Assembly (NCBI RefSeq): GCF_904846625.1
Contig: NZ_CAJHBL010000005.1
Location: forward strand, 220,944-284,943
Length of the DNA: 64,000 nucleotides
Direction: 5' to 3'
Source of the DNA: Psychrobacter sp. JCM 18900
Lineage (GTDB): Bacteria; Pseudomonadota; Gammaproteobacteria; Pseudomonadales; Moraxellaceae
The position numbers and the translations under genes were made by a program. This document shows positions 53,139 to 62,512 of the stretch, in pieces. Position 1 is the stretch's first letter. Each line of letters opens with the position of its first letter. Below the pieces are notes generated by a model, which searched no databases, was not told the DNA's origin, and saw nothing but the letters and a program-made list of their open reading frames with translations.

Positions 53139-54518
53139 ATGAATAAGAAGCTAACACGCATCGAAGTTGTCATGGCTGACGTAAAAGAGAAAATAGCGAC
53201 CGTTATCTACATGCCAGAGTCGCGACTACCCTCCGTCCGTGCCGCTGCCAAAGATTATGGGTTCTCGCCATCTACCGTGGTTGAAGCCTACGAGCGCCTG
53301 CAAACTGAGGGCATTATTTACTCCCGTCCTGGTGCAGGGTTCTATGTGGCAGAGACGACAGCGCCTCTATCATTGACAGATATAGCACCAAAAATTGATC
53401 GAGTGGTAGATCCATTGTGGGTATCGCGGCAGTCGCTTGAGCCACCTGATGGTGCACTAAAGCCAGGCTGCGGTTGGTTACCAGCGGATTGGCTGTTTGA
53501 GGCAGGTATACGCCGTGGTCTGCGAAATGTAGCAAAAGCTGACGCGTCTATTATTAGTGAGTATGCAACGCCGCTAGGACTGTTAGCATTACGCCAATTA
53601 CTCACGCGGCGTATGGCAGGATTGAGTATCAATGCAGAACCGTCACAGGTCATATTGACGGATTCGGGCACTCAAGCGATAGATTTGATTTTTCGATTTT
53701 TGCTGACACCAGGTGATACGGTTGTCGTCGATGATCCTTGCTATTTTAACTTTCGAGCACAGCTGCTTGCCCATCGGGTCAAAGTAGTTGGCGTCCCTTA
53801 TACGCCAAATGGGCCAGATGTAAAGGCCTTTGCAGCGATTTTAGATGAGCATAAGCCGCGCCTGTACATCACCAATGCTGCCATTCATAATCCTACGGGC
53901 GCAACGTTATCACCTGCTACGGCATACCGTGTATTACAATTGGCTCAAGCGGCTGGTTTGTACATTATCGAAGACGATATTTTTGCAGATTTTGAAGTCA
54001 AGCCTGCGGCGAGATTGGCGGCTTTAGATGGATTATCACGAGTATTCTATATCGGCAGTTTTTCTAAAACGTTATCCGCATCCCTACGCTGTGGTTATAT
54101 TGCAGCGCCTATAGAATGGGTTGAGAGCTTGGTAGATTTAAAGATAGCGACTGGCTTTGGTGGCAGTCAGTTGGCGGCAGCTGTTGTTTTCTCAGCACTG
54201 ACTGATAGCGGCTACCGTAAGCATATGAATGATATCCATACTCGGCTGGCAAGCGCGCGTACTCATACGCTACCACGATTGGCCAAATTAGGCATCGTAC
54301 CGTGGCTGCTCCCACAAGCAGGTATGTTCCTATGGTGCCGATTACCTGAGAATAATAATGCGACCGAATTGGCCAATCGCTGTTTATCACAGGGTGTGGT
54401 CTTGGCGCCAGGCAATGTTTTTAGCCAATCGGACAATGCTGAAAACTTTATGCGATTCAATGTGGCACAAATGAGTCATTCAAAAGTTTTCGAGGTATTG
54501 GCTCAATCGTTAGACTGA
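53139..54518 (+). CDS. MocR-type GntR/aminotransferase-fusion regulator
   Basis: 459 residues. Winged helix-turn-helix at about 15-70 (ESRLPSVRAAAKDYGFSPSTVVEAYERLQTEGIIYSRPGAGFYV), then a class-I aminotransferase-fold domain with NPTGATLSPATAYRVLQLAQ, the PLP lysine in FYIGSFSKTLSASLRCGYI (Lys of SFSK). Such proteins sense PLP-bound amino acids, not as enzymes but as regulators. It is divergent from the MFS transporter, its likely target. Ribosome site weak. Confidence 0.9.
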   Translation: MNKKLTRIEVVMADVKEKIATVIYMPESRLPSVRAAAKDYGFSPSTVVEAYERLQTEGIIYSRPGAGFYVAETTAPLSLTDIAPKIDRVVDPLWVSRQSLEPPDGALKPGCGWLPADWLFEAGIRRGLRNVAKADASIISEYATPLGLLALRQLLTRRMAGLSINAEPSQVILTDSGTQAIDLIFRFLLTPGDTVVVDDPCYFNFRAQLLAHRVKVVGVPYTPNGPDVKAFAAILDEHKPRLYITNAAIHNPTGATLSPATAYRVLQLAQAAGLYIIEDDIFADFEVKPAARLAALDGLSRVFYIGSFSKTLSASLRCGYIAAPIEWVESLVDLKIATGFGGSQLAAAVVFSALTDSGYRKHMNDIHTRLASARTHTLPRLAKLGIVPWLLPQAGMFLWCRLPENNNATELANRCLSQGVVLAPGNVFSQSDNAENFMRFNVAQMSHSKVFEVLAQSLD

Positions 54519-54773
54519 CCAATCAGAGACTTATATAGTCATTCCACTGTAAAAGTATTACAGCGTTAAACTCGCTTGAAGTATCACATGTACATCTACA
54601 CTCGGTTGCCTTGTACTACTTTTAAATTGAATCGGCTATAGTGCTAGCACCTTCTTATTATATAGTGACCTTTCGACTATAATTCTAAGCCTAAATATCA
54701 GCCAAACATAAGCCGAACACGATTAAATCCAACCATCCCCGACAACGGATACTATTTCTCTAGGATAGCTCAT
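54519..54773. other. 255-bp intergenic region
   Basis: Spacer between the MocR gene and the EamA gene, same direction; no clear hairpin. AGGAT ribosome site before ATG 54774. Confidence 0.3.
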
Positions 54774-55742
54774 ATGTCCCCTATATATACTGCATTGGCT
54801 GTACTGGTTACCTTTATCTGGGGCGTAAATTTTACTTTTATTGCGTGGGGTCTTGAGAGCTTTCCACCATTGATGCTTACCGCCCTGCGTTTTTTCTTTA
54901 CTGCTGTGCCACTGGTCTTGTTTCTAAAGCCACCTAAATTCAACCGTACCTTGTTTATTTATGCCATCGGTACATTTGTCATGCAGTACGCCTTTGTATT
55001 TACAGCGATGCATCTGGGTTCATCCCCGGGGCTGACGGCACTACTGCTACAAATTCAGATTTTTATCACGGTATTGCTAGCGTACTTTATATTGGGTGAA
55101 GCAGTCAGCCGTATGCAAATCGTCGGTATGTTGGTCGGTGTACTAGGACTCAGCGTGATTGCGTTAAACCTTGGCGGTGATATGCCTTTGGCAGGGTTCA
55201 TCTGTATTTTGATTGCGGCCATCGGTTGGAGCTTTGGTAATATTGCCTCCAAGCAAGCATCAAAACAGGCCTCAGAAAAAGCGTCAGAGCAAACGGCTCT
55301 AAAAGCGATGCAGCAAGGAACAGGGGTATCTGTTGCCACATCTAGCACTGGAAAAAATAAAGCCTCTGCTTTGTCTGCGTTAGCACTGGTAGTCTGGGGC
55401 GGTCTCATTGCTTGCGTGATGTTGACGATATCTTCTCTTATATTTGAGACTGATGCATGGCAGCTGGCGACGTTTACTGAAGCATCACTCAAGTCTTGGC
55501 TCTCACTTGGGTTTATCGTCTATATCTCAACCTTAATTGGCTTTGGCCTGTGGGCACACTTACTCAGTCAAAATACCGCCTCCAAGGTTATGCCGTTTGC
55601 ACTATTGGTGCCCGTATTCGGTATGGTGACCTCAGTACTACTCACAGGAGAAGTAGTGACGTGGTGGAAAATGCTGGCCATGATGTTGATCTTATCAGGA
55701 CTGTTATTAGCAAATGTGAAAATGAAAAGAAGGGCTATTTGA
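54774..55742 (+). CDS. EamA/DMT-family permease with a cytoplasmic insertion
   Basis: 322 residues. Two EamA repeats: TFIWGVNFTFIAWGLESFPPLMLTALRFFFTAVP, and SLIFETDAWQLATFTEASLKSWLSLGFIVYISTLIGFGLWAHLLS. Between them, residues about 160-200 form a low-complexity loop (SKQASKQASEKASEQTALKAM...STGKNKAS), which is not typical. DMT exporters move amino acids or metabolites out of the cell. The loop has internal near-repeats of SKQA/SEKA, suggesting expansion by slippage. AGGAT ribosome site. Confidence 0.87.
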   Translation: MSPIYTALAVLVTFIWGVNFTFIAWGLESFPPLMLTALRFFFTAVPLVLFLKPPKFNRTLFIYAIGTFVMQYAFVFTAMHLGSSPGLTALLLQIQIFITVLLAYFILGEAVSRMQIVGMLVGVLGLSVIALNLGGDMPLAGFICILIAAIGWSFGNIASKQASKQASEKASEQTALKAMQQGTGVSVATSSTGKNKASALSALALVVWGGLIACVMLTISSLIFETDAWQLATFTEASLKSWLSLGFIVYISTLIGFGLWAHLLSQNTASKVMPFALLVPVFGMVTSVLLTGEVVTWWKMLAMMLILSGLLLANVKMKRRAI

Positions 55743-56020
55743 ATGGTTACTCAGTTTTATCTTGACTCGCTATTACCGTCCAGTTAAGGTTTATTCATAG
55801 TAATTAAATTGCCCACCGTGACTCACACTAGTAAGAAATCAATCTATATTAGCTTTGTTTTATATACGTCATATTTAGAAGGTGGCCCCTGCTCTTAAGT
55901 TTAATGCCCTTAAGTGTTAAGTCACAACCGACATGGAAGTCGAAAACTGACGTGATTTGCTCTGTTATCAAGTAAAAAGTACAGAGCGCACCGTAGTCTA
56001 CAAACTTTGAGGTGATTTGC
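55743..56020. other. 278-bp intergenic region
   Basis: Spacer before the patatin gene; AT-rich, with the GAGG ribosome site at about 56009. No clear terminator for the EamA gene. Confidence 0.3.
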
Positions 56021-57451
56021 ATGCGTATAGACATACCGACTTACTATGATCGTCTGCTGCAGAAACTCTCAAAACTGATGGTTTCACCTCGATTATGCGT
56101 TGCGTTTTTTTTATTTATCATCATTGTTATCTCGCTGTTATTCACTGGTTGCGCAAAACGAGTCTGGAATAAGCCTATTGTAGAGAAGAGCACTGCTCGC
56201 TATGATTTTCATAACAACCTCCCAAACAACTCAGACGAAGTCTTTGTTGTACTTGCCTTTTCTGGCGGTGGTACACGGGCAGCAGCACTCAGCTACGGGG
56301 TGCTAGAAAAGCTACGTGATACACCAGTAACTATCAATGGCGTAGAGCGCAGACTATTAGATGAAGTCGATGTCATCTCTTCAGTATCTGGCGGGAGCTA
56401 CACGGCAGCTTATTATGGGCTATTTGGCGATGACATTTTTGAGAAGTTTGCTCCAGAATTCTTGTATGAAGACTGGCAATCACGACTGATTAGACTTGCG
56501 ATACGTCCGCAAAGCCTAATAGCGATGAGCAGTTCTGAATACAATCGTGGGGATTTGGTGGCTAACAACTTAGACAACAGTCTATTTCAACAAAAGACCT
56601 TTGCTGATATGAGCCGTGGAAAATTGCCTTACGTTATCCTAAATGCAAGTGATTTAAACAACGCCATGACTTTTTCATTTACTCAGCAGCAGTTCGACTT
56701 TTTGTGTTCGGATTTATCAAGCTACCCAGTTGCCAATGCGGTGATGGCCTCTTCCTCAGTCCCTGGCATCTTTGCCCCTATTGCCCTACACAACTTTTCT
56801 GATTGTTCGCAGCGCTCGCAGCCCTGGGTTAATGACGCACTAAATCAAGACAGTCATTTGCCGCGTAGTTATGCGATAGCTCGCGCACTAGATAGGTATT
56901 CGCAGCCAGATCGAATGCCAGTAGTGCGCTTGGTAGATGGCGGGGTAACCGATAATCTTGGCGTGCGCGGCTCAATGATGAGTCCTGTGACCCAATATGG
57001 TGATGTGCCCAACATGGCAGGCGCTTTCAGTCCTGCGAAATTGCGCCAAGTCAGACAAGTACTGGTCGTTGTAGCCAATGCTCAGACCTATTCAGAGCAT
57101 GAGTGGTCAGTAGAAAATAAAGACCCGAGTTTTCTTGATACCATTTCAGCGGCGAGTGAAGTCGCACTAGGCACACTAAATAACGAAACTGTCTCATTGG
57201 CCAAAAAAGAATTTTTACAATGGGGAGAGCATGTAAATGCTCAGCGACCTGCAAGTGCGCCTCAGGTAGAAGTGCATTTCTCCGTATTGACCTTTGATCA
57301 AGTCAAAGATAAAACAGAGCGTGCAAAGTTCGATGCCATGCCGACCACCTTTCATTTACAACCTGAACAAGTAGATGATCTACGCTATTTGGGCAGTGAT
57401 TTACTTGAACAATCTAAAGAGTTTCAAAATTTCCGCAATGCCCTTCAATAA
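56021..57451 (+). CDS. Patatin-like phospholipase, lipoprotein-anchored
   Basis: 476 residues from ATG 56021 (GAGG with right spacing). The N-terminus has a long hydrophobic segment (CVAFFLFIIIVISLLFTGC) ending in lipobox LFTGC, so the protein is lipid-anchored outside the cytoplasm. The patatin/cPLA2-like core starts LAFSGGGTRAAALSYGVLEKL (oxyanion GGG-R), the nucleophile motif is SSVSGGSYTA (Ser within SVSGG), and the catalytic Asp is in VRLVDGGVTDNLGV (DGG). Both dyad members are present. It should hydrolyse phospholipids at the outer membrane or periplasm. Confidence 0.87.
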   Translation: MRIDIPTYYDRLLQKLSKLMVSPRLCVAFFLFIIIVISLLFTGCAKRVWNKPIVEKSTARYDFHNNLPNNSDEVFVVLAFSGGGTRAAALSYGVLEKLRDTPVTINGVERRLLDEVDVISSVSGGSYTAAYYGLFGDDIFEKFAPEFLYEDWQSRLIRLAIRPQSLIAMSSSEYNRGDLVANNLDNSLFQQKTFADMSRGKLPYVILNASDLNNAMTFSFTQQQFDFLCSDLSSYPVANAVMASSSVPGIFAPIALHNFSDCSQRSQPWVNDALNQDSHLPRSYAIARALDRYSQPDRMPVVRLVDGGVTDNLGVRGSMMSPVTQYGDVPNMAGAFSPAKLRQVRQVLVVVANAQTYSEHEWSVENKDPSFLDTISAASEVALGTLNNETVSLAKKEFLQWGEHVNAQRPASAPQVEVHFSVLTFDQVKDKTERAKFDAMPTTFHLQPEQVDDLRYLGSDLLEQSKEFQNFRNALQ

Positions 57452-57873
57452 CCGTCATCTTGCTTGCCAATAACCAAGTATGCGTGACTGTCAAAATTTC
57501 TTAGCAGCATCATGACTGATAGCATGCCAGCCTATATTTATCGCTTTTCTCTATCTCTGCCTGCTATATCCGCCTCATTTCTATTCGAACTGAACATTCA
57601 TAACGTGCTTGTGGTTACAAGTAATATTGAACGATTACTCAAAATTACTTGAATGACTGTTCAAAACCTTTTATCGTAGAAACGATACATATTGGGGTTT
57701 TTAATACTTGGCAGGTAGTACACGAGAGTCTTGAAGATTACTCATATTCTTCAATATCCCTACCGTATATATAAGCGGCCGTCTATCTCCAATGTATTAC
57801 GACTGGATAATCACCAAAATTAAAAACGTCAAAAAAATAATAACGATTCAAACCTTAAGAAGGAATGACTACT
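57452..57873. other. 422-bp intergenic region
   Basis: AT-rich spacer. It contains an inverted repeat CAAGTAAT (57618-57625) with ATTACTTG (57644-57651). TTGAAC (about 57628) and GTTCAA (about 57660) are a second nested pair. These could be regulator sites for the small membrane protein gene. No gene seen. Confidence 0.4.
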
Positions 57874-58305
57874 ATGAACAAATATATGGCTGGAATAATA
57901 GCTGCTTTTATCGCGACCATCGTTATGTCGCTACTTCTCATGCTAAAAAGTGCAATAGGCCTCATGCCTGATTTAGATATTATTGCGATGCTTGAATCGA
58001 TGATGGGTGGCAGTCATGTAATGGCTTGGATTGCTCATTTTATGGTCGGATCGATCGGCTATGGTATCGTCATGGCATTGATAGCAGGTACGGATAGAAG
58101 TAAGAACTTTACGCTGACTGGCGCAATGGTAGGTGCAATTGGTTGGTTTATGATGATGATTGCTATTATGCCCATGATGGGCAATGGCTTATTTGGTTTA
58201 TCTATGCCAAGCGGCATTATGATTCCAATCGCCACTCTTATGCTACATCTCGTATTTGGTGTAGTATTGGGCAAAGTTTATGCCAAGCTGGTTGCCGCAC
58301 ACTAA
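57874..58305 (+). CDS. Small integral membrane protein (DUF6789-like)
   Basis: 143 residues from ATG 57874; the in-frame ATG nine bases earlier touches the ribosome site (AAGAAGG). Four hydrophobic helices: MAGIIAAFIATIVMSLLLML, HFMVGSIGYGIVMALIAG, AMVGAIGWFMMMIAIMPMMG, IPIATLMLHLVFGVVLGKV. It is rich in Met and Gly. This pattern occurs in small inner-membrane proteins of unknown function in marine and Moraxellaceae genomes. Stand-alone. Confidence 0.72.
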   Translation: MNKYMAGIIAAFIATIVMSLLLMLKSAIGLMPDLDIIAMLESMMGGSHVMAWIAHFMVGSIGYGIVMALIAGTDRSKNFTLTGAMVGAIGWFMMMIAIMPMMGNGLFGLSMPSGIMIPIATLMLHLVFGVVLGKVYAKLVAAH

Positions 58306-58420
58306 ACACTTGAACACCAATTAGCTATAAGAATGTTTGATTGAAGTTCGATATCAAAAATCAACATTAGAAAATGACATCAAAAATATAAACTTAAGTG
58401 CCTTTATAAGTATTTGAAAT

Positions 58421-58476
58421 AAGCTGCTAACGATGACCACTAAAACACTTGGCCATCATTAGCAGCTTTTTATTTT
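58421..58476. terminator. Bidirectional terminator
   Basis: AAGCTGCTAACGATG (58421-58435) pairs with CATCATTAGCAGCTT (58454-58468) except for one mismatch, followed by TTTTTATTTT. It lies between the membrane-protein gene and the convergent M14 carboxypeptidase. Confidence 0.75.
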
Positions 58477-58496
58477 CTGCAGCTTTTTTTCTATAA

Positions 58497-59624
58497 TTAT
58501 CGTAAATCATCCACGACAGCTAGCATTGCTACCAGTGATGCTTCGCCTAATTTGATAGAACGCTCTGGCGACCAACCCATCTCTTCATCGGGCAGATTAT
58601 CATTGTCTTTAAATGGCATCTCTAACGTATTAGCGAGGCAATCAAAACGCTCTGCTACCCAATTGGTGGCAACGGTCATATTGGCAGCACCTGGTGCATC
58701 GATCTCATAGCCAATCTCAGACTGAAAATCAGCACTGGCTAACTTTAATACGTCTGAAAACTTATCACGTAGTCCAGCAAGACGGTCACTGTAGCTTGGC
58801 GTCCCTTGTGAACCAGCGAGGAATACGTATGGCAATGCTTCATCACCATGCACATCATAAAATAGATCCACGCCCGTCGCTTCCATTTTATTAATCACAT
58901 GAAATACTTCAGGGCTTTTGTCTAAGCTTGGACTCTGCCATTCACGGTTTAGGTTGGTTCCGACAGCGTTAGTACGCAGGTGTCCGCGCACGCTGCCGTC
59001 GGGATTCATATTAGGAACGATGTAGAAGTTTGCTTTGTCTAGTAACTGTTTGCCAGTCGCATTATCGCTATCTAACAAGCTATACAACAAACCCTCGATC
59101 AGCCATTCAGCCATCGTTTCACCTGGGTGCTGACGAACAGTAATCCATATATTACGCTTGTGAGCAGCACCGTCACCTATTTTGACTAGGGTCAAGTCAC
59201 GTTTATCAAGCGTTTCGCCTAGATGCTCTAACGTCACTAGCGGATGCACTTGCACAGCGGCCAATAAATCTTGATGACGCTCATAGCTATAAGGCGCAAA
59301 ATACGCAATCTGAATGGTTTCGCACTCTAACTCTACCATGATGGTCAATTTGCCATCTTTATAAGACGTTGGCAGACGGAACCAATGCTGACGATCATAA
59401 GAAGCCACCGCTTGGTAGTTCTCCCAACCTTCTAGATAAGACGCCTCTCCTGCATTCAGAATATTGAGAACATACTGCTCCCCTATTTGACCTGATAGAC
59501 GAAAGTTAAACCATTGAAAAAACTCGCCACCAACATCTGGACGAATCGCTAATTGAATGTCTTTTTTGTCATCTGCATTAATAATATCAATGTTGCCTGC
59601 ATCAAAATTAGCCGTGATATGCAT
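58497..59624 (-). CDS. M14-family zinc carboxypeptidase (cytosolic carboxypeptidase-like)
   Basis: 375 residues. N-terminal beta-sandwich (residues ~1-115), then the catalytic domain: zinc ligands His-x-x-Glu in VRQHPGETMAEWL, NREW substrate loop in TNLNREWQSP, third His in DVHGDEALPYV, and the catalytic Glu in ANTLEMPFKD. Characteristic of M14D (AGBL/CCP-like) bacterial carboxypeptidases. No signal peptide, so cytosolic. AAGGAATAA ribosome site. It is convergent with the membrane-protein gene and downstream of the two-component genes but separated by 208 bp. Confidence 0.9.
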   Translation of the reverse strand: MHITANFDAGNIDIINADDKKDIQLAIRPDVGGEFFQWFNFRLSGQIGEQYVLNILNAGEASYLEGWENYQAVASYDRQHWFRLPTSYKDGKLTIMVELECETIQIAYFAPYSYERHQDLLAAVQVHPLVTLEHLGETLDKRDLTLVKIGDGAAHKRNIWITVRQHPGETMAEWLIEGLLYSLLDSDNATGKQLLDKANFYIVPNMNPDGSVRGHLRTNAVGTNLNREWQSPSLDKSPEVFHVINKMEATGVDLFYDVHGDEALPYVFLAGSQGTPSYSDRLAGLRDKFSDVLKLASADFQSEIGYEIDAPGAANMTVATNWVAERFDCLANTLEMPFKDNDNLPDEEMGWSPERSIKLGEASLVAMLAVVDDLR

Positions 59625-59832
59625 AGTTATTCCTTAATTGATTTTTATGATTGTGTTTTAAGTATTATGTTCGTTATCGACTTACTATTTTACCTATTGC
59701 CTTTTAATAATCTCTAACTTTGTATGGGGCATTAGATATACATTTACTTGGTCATTACCAGCTCATTTTCAAGGCAATCACTTGCCAAATCTATCTATTC
59801 AGATTGAATATCTATCGTTGACTGCTAAAAGA

Positions 59833-61389
59833 TTAAACGTCCGCCAATAACTCGACACTCACTTGAAAGTAATCATCGTCTTTTATAGTAATACTGACGT
59901 TACCGTTATGCGCCCCAACGATAGACTGTACGATAGATAGCCCCAAACCTGTTCCTGTATGGCGATTTATTGTTTTGTGATGTCGATAGAAGCGCTCAAA
60001 CAACTTATCTGCCTCACTTTGTGTCAACGGCTCATCTAATCGGTTGGTGACGGTCATTCGTAAAATAGCTTGTTTTGATTGTTGAAGACTGCTTATTGTT
60101 GTGCCCACCATCTTATCTGAGTTTACTCTATCTGCCCTAATGGTTATAACGCTATCTTGAGCAGCATAATAAATCGCGTTCGATATCAGATTAGCAAAGA
60201 GCCTTTGTAATAAACTTTTATCTCCTAAGACAGTGCTGAACTCACCTTTGGTTTCAATAGCGATACCTCTGTCTTCTGCAATCATTTCGTAGTAATCAAC
60301 GAGCTTGGTGATTAAACTGTCCGTATCCACGTAACTGATTTGCGAGTCACTCAATCCTTTTTGGGTTTTTGCCAGCAGCAGCATATTATTTATCATGGCC
60401 GATAGCTGCTCTAACGTGTCATGTTGATGGTGTAGCTGCTCAATGTATTCATCGCCAGCTCTCGGTTTATTTAACATGACTTGCGTTTGCGTGCTGAGTG
60501 TCGCTATTGGAGTGCGCAGCTCATGGGCGATATTGTCTGAAAACCGTGACAATGATTCAAAATTACTTTCAAGCTTGGCCATCATTGAGTTGTAAGATTC
60601 TGCTAATGGTCGCAGCTCTAACGGCATATCACTGACCGTGACTCTATCATCCAATCTGTCAGGATTCATTGTTTTCATTTTTTGGACGATGGTCGCCAAA
60701 GGTGCAAAACCCCAGTACACACCCAATGCCGCTACTGAGACGAGCAACAAGGTAATCGCGAACAAAATCATACTAAGCTGACGATTGAACTGTAATAAAT
60801 ACTGATGATGCACATCTATAGGCAGTGCGATAAGCGCGAGCATTTTGTCGTCTTCAATGACCATTGCTCGATAGTATCGACTATTGATATTCATCACAAA
60901 CTGTTGCTTATCATTATCTTGTTTCAGTGATGACAGATTAAACCCTTCCCCTAGCTCTTGAGCAAAGTTATTGGGGGTACTAGACAGTATCTGCCCTTCT
61001 TTATTAGCGATAATGGTTTTTAGATCGTAATCTAGCCAAGAAGAATGCTGATGATCAGCTTCATCTGATATCGCTGTGGTAAAAGTATCTCCATCAGGCA
61101 TTACGTCAGGTGCCGCTCTTAGCGACTGTTGACTATTTAATGAATATTGAGAGCTAGGTAGGGTTTGGGAAGTTATAGGGCTACTAGGTTCTATCACTCG
61201 TTTACGTAAGTTAAAAGCCGCATGGGTCATAATCTCAGCGTCCATTTGCTCAAAATGGCCTTTAACAGAACGCTGTATCCATATATAAATAATAACCTGT
61301 GATATGACAACAAATATCGTGAGCAATAGCACAGTACGCCATAATAGTGGCAAACGCCGATTATCAAACCTATATTTCATATTAGACAT
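59833..61389 (-). CDS. Sensor histidine kinase (CusS/QseC-like) of a metal-type two-component pair
   Basis: About 518 residues from ATG 61389, where ATGTCTAA overlaps the response-regulator stop, so the two are translationally coupled. Two membrane helices: WRTVLLLTIFVVISQVIIYIW near the N-terminus and LSMILFAITLLLVSVAALGVYW near residue 240; a ~170-residue periplasmic sensor loop lies between, with a Ser/Gln-rich insert. HAMP, then H-box SDNIAHELRTPIATLSTQ (phospho-His), N-box NLISNAIYYAAQDS and G-box GTGLGLSIVQSIVG. The periplasmic loop carries no obvious Met/His metal cluster. Confidence 0.9.
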   Translation of the reverse strand: MSNMKYRFDNRRLPLLWRTVLLLTIFVVISQVIIYIWIQRSVKGHFEQMDAEIMTHAAFNLRKRVIEPSSPITSQTLPSSQYSLNSQQSLRAAPDVMPDGDTFTTAISDEADHQHSSWLDYDLKTIIANKEGQILSSTPNNFAQELGEGFNLSSLKQDNDKQQFVMNINSRYYRAMVIEDDKMLALIALPIDVHHQYLLQFNRQLSMILFAITLLLVSVAALGVYWGFAPLATIVQKMKTMNPDRLDDRVTVSDMPLELRPLAESYNSMMAKLESNFESLSRFSDNIAHELRTPIATLSTQTQVMLNKPRAGDEYIEQLHHQHDTLEQLSAMINNMLLLAKTQKGLSDSQISYVDTDSLITKLVDYYEMIAEDRGIAIETKGEFSTVLGDKSLLQRLFANLISNAIYYAAQDSVITIRADRVNSDKMVGTTISSLQQSKQAILRMTVTNRLDEPLTQSEADKLFERFYRHHKTINRHTGTGLGLSIVQSIVGAHNGNVSITIKDDDYFQVSVELLADV

Positions 61390-62104
61390 TGCCAGCTTCG
61401 TGAGATGGTTTGCTATCAAGCGCTGTATCGACAGCTTCTAACCGATAGCCCATCCCGCGCACCGTATGAATCAGCTTTTCGTCATGATCATCGTCTATTT
61501 TTATACGAAGACGCCTTATCGCCACATCAATCACATTGGTATCATTTTCAAAGTTCATATCCCATACTTGGGAGGCGATGATTGAGCGTGGAAGCACTTC
61601 ACCGCGGCGCTCTAATAAAAACTGTAGTAAGGAAAACTCTTTTGCCGTGAGCTTAATAGGCTTATCTCCTCTATGCACCGTGCGCTTGGCAATGTCCATC
61701 TTGAGATCCGCTATTTGCATAATCGTACTTTGATAGTCGGCTTGATTGGCACGTCGTAATAAGCTTTTCATCCTGACGATCAATTCTGCAAAGGCGAAAG
61801 GTTTGGTCAAATAATCATCACCACCAATCTCAATCCCCTTTATCTTGTCACTCAAGTCATCTTTTGCGGTTAGAAATAACACAGGTGTATGCTTGCCAGC
61901 CGCTCGGTAATTACGCACCAGCTCAAAACCACTAACGTCAGGTAGCATCACATCCATCAATATCACGCTAAATTCTTCCGTCATCAATGCATGATAGCCG
62001 TCTAATCCTGTTAGCTGATGATCCACGATAAACCCAGCCTCGGTTAAGCCTTTTTTTATATACTCGCCAAGCTTCAATTCATCTTCTACCAGCAGTACTT
62101 TCAT
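61382..62104 (-). CDS. OmpR-family response regulator (CusR/IrlR-like)
   Basis: 240 residues. Receiver MKVLLVEDELKLGEYIKKGL with the acidic pocket, phosphorylated Asp in VILMDVMLPDVSGFE, Thr/Lys switch FLTAKDD and LTKPF. C-terminal winged helix with LTAKEFSLLQFLLERRGEVLPRSIIASQVWDMNFENDTNVIDVAIRRLRIKID. This wording is typical of heavy-metal regulators (CusR, IrlR, CopR). AGGA ribosome site. Faces a set of small exported proteins on the opposite strand. Confidence 0.92.
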   Translation of the reverse strand: MKVLLVEDELKLGEYIKKGLTEAGFIVDHQLTGLDGYHALMTEEFSVILMDVMLPDVSGFELVRNYRAAGKHTPVLFLTAKDDLSDKIKGIEIGGDDYLTKPFAFAELIVRMKSLLRRANQADYQSTIMQIADLKMDIAKRTVHRGDKPIKLTAKEFSLLQFLLERRGEVLPRSIIASQVWDMNFENDTNVIDVAIRRLRIKIDDDHDEKLIHTVRGMGYRLEAVDTALDSKPSHEAGNV

Positions 62105-62174
62105 GGTAATTCCTCAATACGGTCATGATTGTTTAACGCTCTAACCAGCACAGGTGACAACATTGACTGGTAGC

Positions 62175-62188
62175 TGACAAAGATGTCA
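62175..62188. promoter_or_regulatory. TGACA-N4-TGTCA palindrome upstream of the response regulator
   Basis: TGACA (62175-62179) and TGTCA (62184-62188) with a 4-nt spacer. It lies 71 bp upstream of the response-regulator start and may be an autoregulatory site. Confidence 0.35.
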
Positions 62189-62282
62189 TGTGCTCGTAAT
62201 CAGACTGTCAGTTTTATTTTGCTAATCTATATAAACGGTACATAGGTGCTCGTTTCAATACTTAGCTACTATCCAATACTTA

Positions 62283-62451
62283 GGGCGTGTCCTCAATTCA
62301 AACGAGTGTCTCTAAATGGGCTAAAAACAGCTAAATTTTGCCAAACATCGTCAAATAGTTGGTCAATATCTCGATATTATCTGCACTATTTTCCTCGTTT
62401 GACGGCAATTTATCTCATTTTTATCACCATTTTTAAAATAAGGACACGCCC
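62283..62451. mobile_element. MITE-like element, about 169 bp, no transposase
   Basis: Ends are GGGCGTGTCCT at 62283 and its complement AGGACACGCCC ending 62451, flanked on both sides by TA (62281-62282 and 62452-62453). Inside the ends a second inverted pair CAAACGAG (62299-62306) and CTCGTTTG (62394-62401) is found. No coding capacity. It lies between the response regulator and the small exported protein at 62513 and stretches that gene's apparent reading frame upstream. Confidence 0.75.
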
Positions 62452-62512
62452 TAGCTACGATGAATTATTTTTATCGGTAATCAATGTAAACAACTTACAA
62501 AAGAGGTTTTAT

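Noticed and set aside
55055..55492. 145-codon minus-strand frame inside the EamA gene
   Set aside because: Antisense shadow of a clear membrane protein; Cys/Thr-rich translation with no domain.
62246..62512. Long open frame upstream of the exported protein at 62513
   Set aside because: It reads through the MITE and lacks protein-like composition; a ribosome site and signal peptide mark ATG 62513 as the real start.
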